NCBI GenBank assembly: GCA_028687085.1
Contig: JAQUAU010000031.1
Span: 1-8,362 of the forward strand
Direction of reading: 5' to 3'
Origin: Minisyncoccota bacterium
GTDB taxonomy: Bacteria; Patescibacteriota; Minisyncoccia; Phycocordibacterales; Phycocordibacteraceae
Length of the DNA: 8,362 nt
Each line of letters starts with the position of its first letter. The first letter of the stretch is position 1. A program made the translations under genes and the position numbers. The notes under the pieces were generated by a model. It was not told the DNA's origin. It saw only the letters and a list, made by a program, of their open reading frames with translations, and made no database searches. Shown one piece after another: positions 1 to 4,558 of the stretch.

Positions 1-683
1 GCGTCGTCGCGCGTCTGCCCGATAAGCTTATAGCGGAGCCACTCTTTCATCAGCACCAGCTCGGTATGTCCGCCAGAAATAAGCAACGCAAGTATTGGAA
101 ATTGAACGTCTTTGATTTCTAAGGTCCGACCTTGGGAACTTGCATTAAGGTCGGACCTTTCGGATGCGAGTGCGGCGAGGATATGTCCTTCCATGTGGTT
201 CACGGCGATAAGCGGCAAGTCCCAGAGGAGCGCGAGCGCCTTGGCGAAGTTGATGCCGACCCAGAGCGCGGGCTCGAGACCAGGACCGGCCGTGACAGCA
301 ATCGCGTCTATCGCCGGCACCTCGCACTCGGAAACGAATTCAAGAAATGTTTCAGTGAGACCTGGCTCGCGTTCGAGAATCTTCGCAATGGTAGTGCGAG
401 TCTCATCAGATATCGCTTGAGTGTCTTCGTGCAGGAGTTCAGCTTCTTCAAGCGCTGATTCGAGAATGGGCACGAGATTCTTCGCGTGCTCGCGCTTCGC
501 GAGAGCAGGGAAGACGCCTCCGTACTCCTTATGTATCTCTATCTGCGAGAGGAGCGCGTTCCCGAGCACCGTAAACGTCGCGTTGTGTTCACCTGCCCCG
601 AGTCCGTTCGAGGGGTTGCCACTGCATTCGAGTATCGCTATCGCGGTTTCGTCGCAGCTGGTCTCAATAGCGAGAATCTTCAT
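1..683 (-). CDS. tsaD: tRNA N6-adenosine threonylcarbamoyltransferase TsaD (3' part missing at window edge)
   Basis: TsaD transfers the threonylcarbamoyl group from threonylcarbamoyl-AMP to A37 of ANN-decoding tRNAs (t6A), acting with TsaB and TsaE in the cytoplasm. The first 227 residues are visible and the C-terminal part lies outside the window. Seen motifs: the ASKHA phosphate-binding start ILAIETSCDET (residues 3-13), HKEYGGVFPALAKREH (51-66), GPGLEPALWVG (133-143), the metal-binding HMEGH (163-167) and LISGGHT (201-207). The ATG at 683 overlaps the DHH gene stop as ATGA, so translation is probably coupled; GGAAAG lies about 10 nt upstream. Compared with Escherichia coli TsaD as I remember it, there are extra residues near 20-42, 86-120 and 172-190. 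The last holds a perfect inverted repeat in the DNA (listed separately). Family identity is very secure. Confidence 0.97.
   Translation of the reverse strand, partial: MKILAIETSCDETAIAILECSGNPSNGLGAGEHNATFTVLGNALLSQIEIHKEYGGVFPALAKREHAKNLVPILESALEEAELLHEDTQAISDETRTTIAKILEREPGLTETFLEFVSECEVPAIDAIAVTAGPGLEPALWVGINFAKALALLWDLPLIAVNHMEGHILAALASERSDLNASSQGRTLEIKDVQFPILALLISGGHTELVLMKEWLRYKLIGQTRDD
121..159. repeat. Perfect 13-bp inverted repeat inside tsaD
   Basis: AAGGTCCGACCTT (121-133) is followed by a 13-base loop and its exact reverse complement AAGGTCGGACCTT (147-159). Each arm is itself an interrupted palindrome, AAGGTC-N-GACCTT. The element covers TsaD residues 175-188 and keeps the reading frame open. 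It sits where this protein is about 15 residues longer than E. coli TsaD (between HMEGH and SGGHT, by memory of the E. coli protein). This looks like a small palindromic repeat tolerated in frame in a surface loop. Confidence 0.85.
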
Positions 684-1531
684 TCCTCGATTTCTTTCCA
701 CGGCATGTCGCTTCCGTTCGGTATAAAAAAACCTGCAGAGCCCGGATGGCCGCCGCCGCCGTATTTGCCCGCTATCTTGGCAACATCCACCGAACCGTCG
801 CCGCGGATAGAAACACCGAAGCCGTTCGGATGTGCGGTCACGATAAGCGCAAAAGGAGGCAGTTTTTCGTAGAGTTCGTGGCCCACATAGGACTTCATCG
901 TGATGTTCGGATGCGTTGCGACGAAGTACACCTCGTAGCCCTCAAAGCTGACTTTTTTTGCGCGCTCAACCGATGATTGTGCAAGTGTTTCGAAGAACTC
1001 GGTATACGCCGCCGCTTTCTTCAATATTTCGGTGCGCTTTGCATCGTCTTCGAGTCCGAGAGCGAGCTCATCCCAGGAGCGAAAGTCAAACGGTAGGACC
1101 AGAAGATAGGAAAAGATGTCGCGAGTCTCGGATAGAGCGTAGTGGTAGAGGTCACCGTCTTCTAAATACTGCATGAGACGCGGCAGCGGGGTCTCCGGGT
1201 GAAAGTAGTTCCACGCAATGGTCGCACCGGAACGTGTGCCGTCATAGACATGCTCAGGAGCTTGCTCGACGAATGCCTTAGCACTCTCGTGGTGGTCGAG
1301 TACGACGAAACGTTTCGTCGTCTTGATGAGTGCGTCCATCTGCTCGGCCGTTTCGTAGCTGAAGTCGACAAGATACACCTCCTTGCCTTCAAGCCCTTCA
1401 GGCGGCGCGTCCCCGTGATCCACAGCGACATAGTCGGCCGAATCGCCGAACTTCTTCCAAGCGGCATAGGCGCCGCCGAAGCCGTCTGGACACTTCCCGT
1501 GATAGAGCACAACAATCGGTTTGTCAGTCAT
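680..1531 (-). CDS. DHH-family phosphoesterase/phosphohydrolase
   Basis: A 283-residue cytoplasmic DHH-superfamily protein, probably a metal-dependent phosphodiesterase or phosphatase of the group containing nanoRNase and oligonucleotide hydrolases; the exact substrate is unknown. Visible motifs: YHGKCPDGFGGAYAAW (10-25, the variant first motif of the HxxCPDG type rather than DHDxDG), LVDFSY with D56, the signature LDHHES (78-83), EDGD (124-127), and the C-terminal DHHA1-type glycine-rich GGGGHPGSAGF (258-268). I chose the ATG at 1531 because the protein's conserved start (PIVVLYHGKCPDG) follows at once and the previous gene ends at 1539, leaving 7 nt; longer versions would overlap the methyltransferase. 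The stop overlaps the tsaD start as ATGA. The operon context suggests RNA metabolism, but this is inference. It could instead act on cyclic dinucleotides. Confidence 0.9.
   Translation of the reverse strand: MTDKPIVVLYHGKCPDGFGGAYAAWKKFGDSADYVAVDHGDAPPEGLEGKEVYLVDFSYETAEQMDALIKTTKRFVVLDHHESAKAFVEQAPEHVYDGTRSGATIAWNYFHPETPLPRLMQYLEDGDLYHYALSETRDIFSYLLVLPFDFRSWDELALGLEDDAKRTEILKKAAAYTEFFETLAQSSVERAKKVSFEGYEVYFVATHPNITMKSYVGHELYEKLPPFALIVTAHPNGFGVSIRGDGSVDVAKIAGKYGGGGHPGSAGFFIPNGSDMPWKEIEE
1302..1321. repeat. 20-base perfect palindrome inside the DHH gene
   Basis: ACGACGAAACGTTTCGTCGT is a perfect uninterrupted palindrome. It encodes part of the TTKRFVV stretch just before the DHH signature. 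No spacer is present, so as RNA it would need a small open loop, while as DNA it is a symmetric site. It may be chance from codon choice. Confidence 0.8.
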
Positions 1532-1538
1532 CGTCCGA

Positions 1539-2396
1539 TTATCGCACAAAGCGCACATAGATGCCGGCGGGGACGACGCGAGTTGATGAAGATTCTTGTA
1601 TGAAAAGTTCACCCGCCTCGCCACCCACCTCACCAAACGTGCTCTCGACCGCCTGGGTGAACGAGCGCGACGCATAGCCGGCGGCGTAGCCATTTATAAG
1701 AAAGAAGGAGCCCGGCTTGTCAGAAAATATTTCTTTCAGAGTGTCGAGTAGTGCAGGGAGATCCTCTTCGATCCTCCATACCTCGCCCTTGGCGCCGCGA
1801 CCGAAGGCCGGCGGGTCGAGGATAATGCCGTCGTAGGTTGCGCCGCGACGTGTCTCGCGCTTCGCGAAGGCGAGTGCGTCGTCGAGCATCCAGCGGATGC
1901 TCTCTTCGCCGACGCCGGAGAGCCGCGCATTCTCGTGCGCCCAATCGAGGGATTGCTTCGAGGCGTCGACGTGCGTGATCGAGGCGCCGGCGAGCGCGGC
2001 AGTCACGGTCGCTGCGCCTGTATAACCGAAGAGATTCAGCACCTTCATCTCGGGACGGACAACTCGAGTAAGCCACTCCCAGTTCGGCGCCTGCTCGGGA
2101 AAGATACCGGTGTGCTTGAAGCCCGTGAGGCGCGCGATGAGGGGGAGGCCGGTGCGTACGACGGTCCATGAGTCAGGGACCGGCTTCTGTATCTGCCACG
2201 AACCCTTCTTATCATGAAAAGCGAACGTTGCATGCGCACCGTCCCACAGTTCTGGTCTCTGCTTCTTCCATAATGCCTGCGTCTCGGGACGGCGAATGAT
2301 GACCGTCCCGAAGCGCTCCAGCTTCTCATTATCGCCCGAATCAAGAAGTTCATAGTCACCACACGACTTTGCGATAAGATGTTGGTCGTGCGTCAT
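1539..2396 (-). CDS. Class I SAM-dependent methyltransferase, RlmI/RlmK-like (probable rRNA base methyltransferase)
   Basis: A 285-residue S-adenosylmethionine-dependent methyltransferase of the group related to 23S rRNA cytosine/guanine methyltransferases RlmI and RlmK. Seen: an N-terminal stretch typical of the group (YELLDSGDNEKLERFG), motif I LNLFGYTGAATV (120-131), the acidic SAM-ribose loop HVDAS (142-146), the adenine-side DDA (172-174), and the catalytic-type ILDPPAFGRG (192-201). The N-terminal PUA domain of E. coli RlmI is absent. The ATG at 2396 is preferred over an in-frame ATG 27 nt upstream because it forms an ATGA overlap with the end of the upstream methyltransferase gene. The stop is 7 nt before the DHH gene. 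The target base is not predictable from sequence; operon position supports RNA as substrate. Confidence 0.88.
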   Translation of the reverse strand: MTHDQHLIAKSCGDYELLDSGDNEKLERFGTVIIRRPETQALWKKQRPELWDGAHATFAFHDKKGSWQIQKPVPDSWTVVRTGLPLIARLTGFKHTGIFPEQAPNWEWLTRVVRPEMKVLNLFGYTGAATVTAALAGASITHVDASKQSLDWAHENARLSGVGEESIRWMLDDALAFAKRETRRGATYDGIILDPPAFGRGAKGEVWRIEEDLPALLDTLKEIFSDKPGSFFLINGYAAGYASRSFTQAVESTFGEVGGEAGELFIQESSSTRVVPAGIYVRFVR

Positions 2397-3163
2397 AAGG
2401 CTTCGGGGTGCTTCTTGCTCCACTCATAGAAGACGACGGCGGCAGAGACCGCGGCATTTAAGGATTCGGTGCGCGGATGCATGGGGATCGAGAGCGTCAC
2501 ATCGCAGGCGGCAAGCGTCTTTTCGCGGATGCCAGCGCCCTCGTTTCCGATGACGAATGCAATGGGTGCATTAAAGGTGTCAGTGCCGAGCGGCTGTGAT
2601 CCCTTCATCGCGAGACCGTAGGTCCAGAATCCTTTTTCTTTCAGTACGCCGAGCGCATGATTCACGTTGCCAATCGAGACGAGCGGGATGCGGAAGGCCA
2701 TGCCGGCAGAGGTCTTCACGACCGTGCCGGTGATGCCCGCCTGATTGTGTTCGGGGATGAGAACGCCCGAGAGGCCGAAGGCGGCGGCGCTACGGATGAT
2801 GGCGCCGACATTGTGCGGGTCTTGCACCTCGCCGAGGACAGCGATGGCCGGGTTCTGTTTCACGTCGAGCGTCGCGAGGAAAGTATCAAAGGAGACGAGC
2901 AGGGCAGCAGGGTCCATGATGGCGATGACGCCCTGATGCGCCGTGTCGCGGCCGACGAGCTCTTTGCCTTTGCCGGCTGCGAGTGCGGCGACGGGGATCT
3001 TGTTCTTCTCGAGAAGTGCGCGCAGATCGGCATCCTTCAGATCATTCGCCAGGAAGACCTTGCGGATGACCTTGGGCGTGTTCGAGAGCGCCTCCATGAG
3101 CGCGTGTTTGCCGTAGATATAGACTTTTTCTCGCCCGGGGGCTGTCTTTCGTTTTGGTCGCAT
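2393..3163 (-). CDS. rlmB: SpoU/TrmH-family RNA 2'-O-methyltransferase, RlmB type
   Basis: A 256-residue SPOUT-class enzyme, probably the 23S rRNA 2'-O-ribose methyltransferase that modifies G2251 in the P loop; another rRNA or tRNA target is possible. Domains: an N-terminal L30e-like substrate-binding part beginning VYIYGKHALMEAL (14-26) with HQGV (76-79), then the trefoil-knot catalytic domain with motif 1 QDPHNVGAIIRSAAAFG (114-130; N118, R124), motif 2 FVIGNEGAGI (203-212) and motif 3 IPMHPRTESLNAAVSAA (226-242). Length is normal for RlmB. The ATG at 3163 is only one base beyond the tRNA-Val discriminator base, and no Shine-Dalgarno sequence is possible outside the tRNA. No better internal start precedes the conserved domain. 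Its end overlaps the next gene by ATGA. Family very secure, exact target less so. Confidence 0.92.
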   Translation of the reverse strand: MRPKRKTAPGREKVYIYGKHALMEALSNTPKVIRKVFLANDLKDADLRALLEKNKIPVAALAAGKGKELVGRDTAHQGVIAIMDPAALLVSFDTFLATLDVKQNPAIAVLGEVQDPHNVGAIIRSAAAFGLSGVLIPEHNQAGITGTVVKTSAGMAFRIPLVSIGNVNHALGVLKEKGFWTYGLAMKGSQPLGTDTFNAPIAFVIGNEGAGIREKTLAACDVTLSIPMHPRTESLNAAVSAAVVFYEWSKKHPEAL

Positions 3164-3164
3164 G

Positions 3165-3237
3165 TGCGCGGTGTAGGGATCGAACCTACGACCTCCTCGA
3201 CGTCAACGAGGCGCTCTACCAACTGAGCTAACCGCGC
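3165..3237 (-). tRNA. tRNA-Val (anticodon GAC)
   Basis: A full cloverleaf is visible on the minus strand: acceptor GCGCGGT paired with ACCGCGC, discriminator A, D-arm TAGCTCAGTTGGTAGAGC, anticodon stem CCTCG/CGAGG with loop TTGACGT (anticodon GAC), variable loop, and T-arm GTAGG-TTCGATC-CCTAC. It is 73 nt long without CCA, and the genomic bases after the discriminator read CAT, so CCA must be added enzymatically. The rlmB start codon lies one base downstream, so the two are almost certainly co-transcribed. Confidence 0.97.
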
Positions 3238-3319
3238 ATATTACTTTCTACCAAAGCCGACGCTTCGGTCGGCTCCCCGACCCCTGCTGCAGGGCGTCGG
3301 GGCTGAGCTAACGGCGCAT
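3223..3319 (-). repeat. Partial duplication of the tRNA-Val 5' end, 80 nt apart
   Basis: Bases 3303-3319 match the 5' end of tRNA-Val at 3223-3239 in 16 of 17 positions (one C/G difference, in the acceptor stem), at an offset of exactly 80 nt. Only the leader, acceptor 5' strand and first half of the D-arm are copied; there is no tRNA body. Two hairpins fill the space between the copies. This is a remnant of a decayed tandem tRNA or of an insertion that duplicated the tRNA end. Confidence 0.75.
3256..3302. repeat. Two tandem hairpins in the tRNA-Val leader
   Basis: Hairpin 1 (3256-3273): GCCGAC-gcttcg-GTCGGC, six perfect pairs. Hairpin 2 (3275-3302): CCCCGAC paired with GTCGGGG, stacked on CCCTG-ctg-CAGGG with one bulged C, giving 12 pairs. 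In the minus-strand transcript they lie between the probable promoter and tRNA-Val. Neither has a proper U tract, so terminator activity is doubtful. Bases 3257-3281 are also one copy of the dispersed repeat found again at 6749-6773. Confidence 0.7.
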
Positions 3320-3325
3320 TGGGGG

Positions 3326-3334
3326 ACTATACCA
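3326..3334 (-). promoter_or_regulatory. Extended -10 promoter for the tRNA-Val/RNA-modification operon
   Basis: On the minus strand TGG-TATAGT forms an extended -10 element. The -35 region 17 nt upstream is only a T-run (the U tract of the preceding terminator), so the extended -10 would have to carry recognition. Transcription would start near 3319, at the partial tRNA copy. Position directly after a terminator supports a new transcription unit. Confidence 0.5.
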
Positions 3335-3345
3335 CACCATGACTT

Positions 3346-3379
3346 TCTAAAAAAGAAGCGCGCACCCCGGAGGGTGCGC
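3346..3379 (-). terminator. Intrinsic terminator after the 49-codon gene
   Basis: On the minus strand an eight-pair stem GCGCACCC/GGGTGCGC with a TCCG loop is followed by GCTTCTTTTTT. It starts 14 nt after the stop codon of the small gene, the classic position for a rho-independent terminator, and separates that gene from the tRNA-Val unit. Confidence 0.85.
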
Positions 3380-3393
3380 AGTGTCGCTTGATG

Positions 3394-3543
3394 TTATGGG
3401 CGGGGTTCTTCGCCCTCTTCAAGCATGACTCTCGCCCAGCCGAATGGCTCGTGGCGGTAGCGCATATCTTCGCCTCTCGTCGCGGCCTCTATGGCCTCTC
3501 TGAGCGGTTCGGTGAGATTGGCAACAGCTTTTTGATTCAACAT
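3394..3543 (-). CDS. Small hypothetical protein, 49 residues
   Basis: A short gene of unknown function. The protein begins MLNQKAVANLTEPLREAIEA and ends in EEGEEPRP; it has no membrane segment or signal peptide. Residues 8-24 could form an amphipathic helix, and the C-terminus is acidic. Reasons to accept it: a ribosome-binding sequence AAAGGGG about 10 nt before the ATG (with GAAAGG directly next to it), a promoter with a consensus TATAAT upstream, and a clear terminator 14 nt after the stop. It stands alone between tRNA-Ser and tRNA-Val, transcribed in the same direction. A plus-strand reading frame of 61 codons overlaps it but lacks these signals. I do not recognise the family. Confidence 0.65.
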   Translation of the reverse strand: MLNQKAVANLTEPLREAIEAATRGEDMRYRHEPFGWARVMLEEGEEPRP

Positions 3544-3586
3544 CCTTTCGTACCCCTTTTTCTTTTCGGTTAAAGATCAAAATACA

Positions 3587-3609
3587 AAAAGACCACCACT
3601 GGTCCTTTT
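3587..3609 (-). terminator. Hairpin with U tract: tRNA-Ser terminator or attenuator of the small gene
   Basis: On the minus strand AAAAG, a bulged G, then ACCA pairs across a four-base loop with TGGT and CTTTT, followed by TGTATTTTG. It lies downstream of tRNA-Ser and only about 10 nt after the TATAAT promoter, inside the 5' leader of the 49-codon gene. It could end tRNA-Ser transcripts, attenuate the small gene, or both. Confidence 0.5.
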
Positions 3610-3617
3610 GTGTCGGT

Positions 3618-3646
3618 ATTATAACTTATTGTCTCACTAAATACAA
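3618..3646 (-). promoter_or_regulatory. Sigma-70-type promoter for the 49-codon gene
   Basis: Minus strand: TTGTAT, 17 bases, then a perfect TATAAT. Predicted start is near 3611, giving a leader of about 68 nt that begins with the hairpin at 3609-3587 and ends with AAAGGGG before the ATG. Confidence 0.6.
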
Positions 3647-3716
3647 TCTGCGGGGGCTTGCGATTACACAACCCCACTTGGATTTTTATAGTCGCTTTGC
3701 TCCTTAAAAATCTCGG

Positions 3717-3803
3717 CGGAGACGGGAGGATTCGAACCTCCGATGCGGTTTCCCACATACTAGTTTTCGAAACTAGCGCATTCGACCACTCTGCCACGTC
3801 TCC
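3717..3803 (-). tRNA. tRNA-Ser (anticodon CGA)
   Basis: An 87-nt class II tRNA with a long variable arm. Acceptor GGAGACG pairs with CGTCTCC, discriminator G; anticodon stem CTAGT/ACTAG with loop TTCGAAA (anticodon CGA, reading UCG); long variable arm between the anticodon and T stems; T-arm GGAGG-TTCGAAT-CCTCC. Genomic bases after the discriminator are CCG, so CCA is not encoded. Length, discriminator G and long arm all fit serine. Confidence 0.97.
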
Positions 3804-3812
3804 AATGGAGCG

Positions 3813-3841
3813 ATTCTAGCATTTCGAGGCAAAAATGATAA
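3813..3841 (-). promoter_or_regulatory. Promoter for tRNA-Ser
   Basis: Minus strand: TTATCA, 17 bases, TAGAAT, with TGC directly before the -10 (extended -10). The start would be near 3806, leaving only a few bases of leader before the mature tRNA at 3803. Confidence 0.55.
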
Positions 3842-3858
3842 GGTTTCAAGTAAGGCCC

Positions 3859-3864
3859 TACAAT
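3859..3864 (+). promoter_or_regulatory. Possible -10 element for tRNA-Glu
   Basis: TACAAT on the plus strand, with no good -35 at 16-18 nt. It would start transcription near 3871 and give a leader of about 70 nt with two hairpins before tRNA-Glu. It is the best candidate I see in the divergent tRNA-Ser/tRNA-Glu gap, but weak. Confidence 0.3.
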
Positions 3865-3878
3865 CAAGCTGAACGAGA

Positions 3879-3902
3879 GAACAGATGGAGTTTCATCTGT
3901 TC
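3879..3902 (+). other. Perfect 9-bp hairpin in the tRNA-Glu leader
   Basis: GAACAGATG, loop GAGTTT, CATCTGTTC. No U tract follows on either strand, so it is not an intrinsic terminator. It lies about 40 nt before tRNA-Glu and could be a processing or regulatory structure of the leader. Confidence 0.6.
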
Positions 3903-3923
3903 CGAGAGAGGCGAAGAGTGTAT

Positions 3924-3946
3924 GGCCGTGTGCAAGTAACACGGCC
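3924..3946 (+). other. 8-bp hairpin overlapping the 5' end of tRNA-Glu
   Basis: The leader segment GGCCGTGT pairs perfectly with ACACGGCC across a seven-base loop; the last four bases (GGCC) are positions 1-4 of tRNA-Glu. The hairpin is therefore mutually exclusive with the first four pairs of the acceptor stem and could affect RNase P processing or folding. Confidence 0.6.
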
Positions 3947-4014
3947 CTATCGTCTAACGGTTAGGACAGCGCCCTTTCACGGCGTAAATCGGGGTTCGAT
4001 TCCCCGTGGGGTCA
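3943..4014 (+). tRNA. tRNA-Glu (anticodon UUC)
   Basis: A 72-nt tRNA: acceptor GGCCCTA with TGGGGTC (two G-T wobbles), discriminator A, D-arm of the glutamate type (GTCTAACGGTTAGGAC), anticodon loop CTTTCAC (anticodon TTC) on stem GCGCC/GGCGT, and T-arm CGGGG-TTCGATT-CCCCG. The genome reads CCG after the discriminator, so CCA is not encoded. The phosphatase-like gene begins six bases after the tRNA end. Confidence 0.97.
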
Positions 4015-4020
4015 CCGCAT

Positions 4021-4530
4021 ATGGAAAAACAAAAAAGCATCTTATTCGTCTGCACGGGGAACGTATTCCGGAGCGTTGCGGCAGAAACATCTTTCAAGAA
4101 GTATCTTTCTGATAACGGCATTGAGGGGTGGAATGTCGGCTCTGCCGGCATCGAGGCCTTGCCGGAGGCTATTGACCCGAAGGTGCTTGAGACCCTGCGC
4201 GAGCTCGGCATAGATGCTTCTGCGCACGAACAGAAGAAGCTCACCCGCGAGATGCTCGACCGCTACGACATCGTCGTCGGCATGGCGGAGAATCATATCG
4301 ACTATATGAAGTCTGAGTTCGGCTACGCGCGCGGCCTCTTATTCAACGATCTCGCGCTCGGCGAGATGACGTCTATCTGGGATATCGCAGACGACGTGCC
4401 CGACCACCTGCACAACCGTCCGGCAGTAGAAGCGAAGCTCGAACGCACCGTAAAAGAGATTTGTGAAAAGATTCCCCAGGTCTATCAGAACGCCGCTCTG
4501 AGGCTCGCGCTACAGGTATCCGAGGAGTGA
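4021..4530 (+). CDS. Low-molecular-weight protein tyrosine phosphatase-like protein
   Basis: A 169-residue cytoplasmic protein of the low-molecular-weight phosphatase/arsenate reductase fold. The P-loop CX5R is present at the N-terminus as CTGNVFRS (C11 to R17), followed by the family SAGIEALPEAIDP region (41-53), an arrangement typical of this fold. The usual signature CxGNxCRSP is altered: the second cysteine is Phe16 and the proline is Val19. The likely general-acid aspartate is within WDIADDVPD (120-128). It may dephosphorylate phosphotyrosine proteins or small molecules; activity is unproven. I chose the ATG at 4021 because an earlier in-frame GTG lies inside tRNA-Glu. No free ribosome-binding site exists; the only purine-rich stretch, GTGGGG, is part of the tRNA T/acceptor stem. 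It probably shares a transcript with tRNA-Glu. Confidence 0.85.
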   Translation: MEKQKSILFVCTGNVFRSVAAETSFKKYLSDNGIEGWNVGSAGIEALPEAIDPKVLETLRELGIDASAHEQKKLTREMLDRYDIVVGMAENHIDYMKSEFGYARGLLFNDLALGEMTSIWDIADDVPDHLHNRPAVEAKLERTVKEICEKIPQVYQNAALRLALQVSEE

Positions 4531-4544
4531 TATGACGCGCGGGG

Positions 4545-4550
4545 TATACT
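4545..4550 (+). promoter_or_regulatory. Possible -10 for a leaderless DedA transcript
   Basis: TATACT lies in the 28-nt gap between the phosphatase stop and the DedA start. A start 7 nt downstream would fall at about 4557, two bases before the ATG at 4559, implying an almost leaderless mRNA. No ribosome-binding sequence lies in the usual window, which fits. No good -35 is seen. Confidence 0.4.
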
Positions 4551-4558
4551 GACAGCAT

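Noticed and set aside
3256..3302. Tandem hairpins as a CRISPR or T-box element
   Set aside because: Only two unequal hairpins with no regular spacers; no T-box specifier or antiterminator motif, and the downstream gene is a tRNA.
3388..3573. Plus-strand 61-codon reading frame opposite the small gene
   Set aside because: It lacks a ribosome-binding site and promoter, while the minus-strand frame has both plus a terminator facing its direction.
3922..3939. Five-codon leader peptide (MAVCK) before tRNA-Glu
   Set aside because: Very short, with only a weak ribosome-binding sequence, and nothing downstream suggests amino-acid attenuation. The bases are better explained by the hairpin.
4006..4020. 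GTG start for the phosphatase-like gene
   Set aside because: It lies inside the T-arm and acceptor stem of tRNA-Glu, and the family N-terminus begins just after the ATG at 4021.
3885..4112. Plus-strand frame running through tRNA-Glu
   Set aside because: It covers the tRNA and the start of the phosphatase gene in another frame; no family resemblance.
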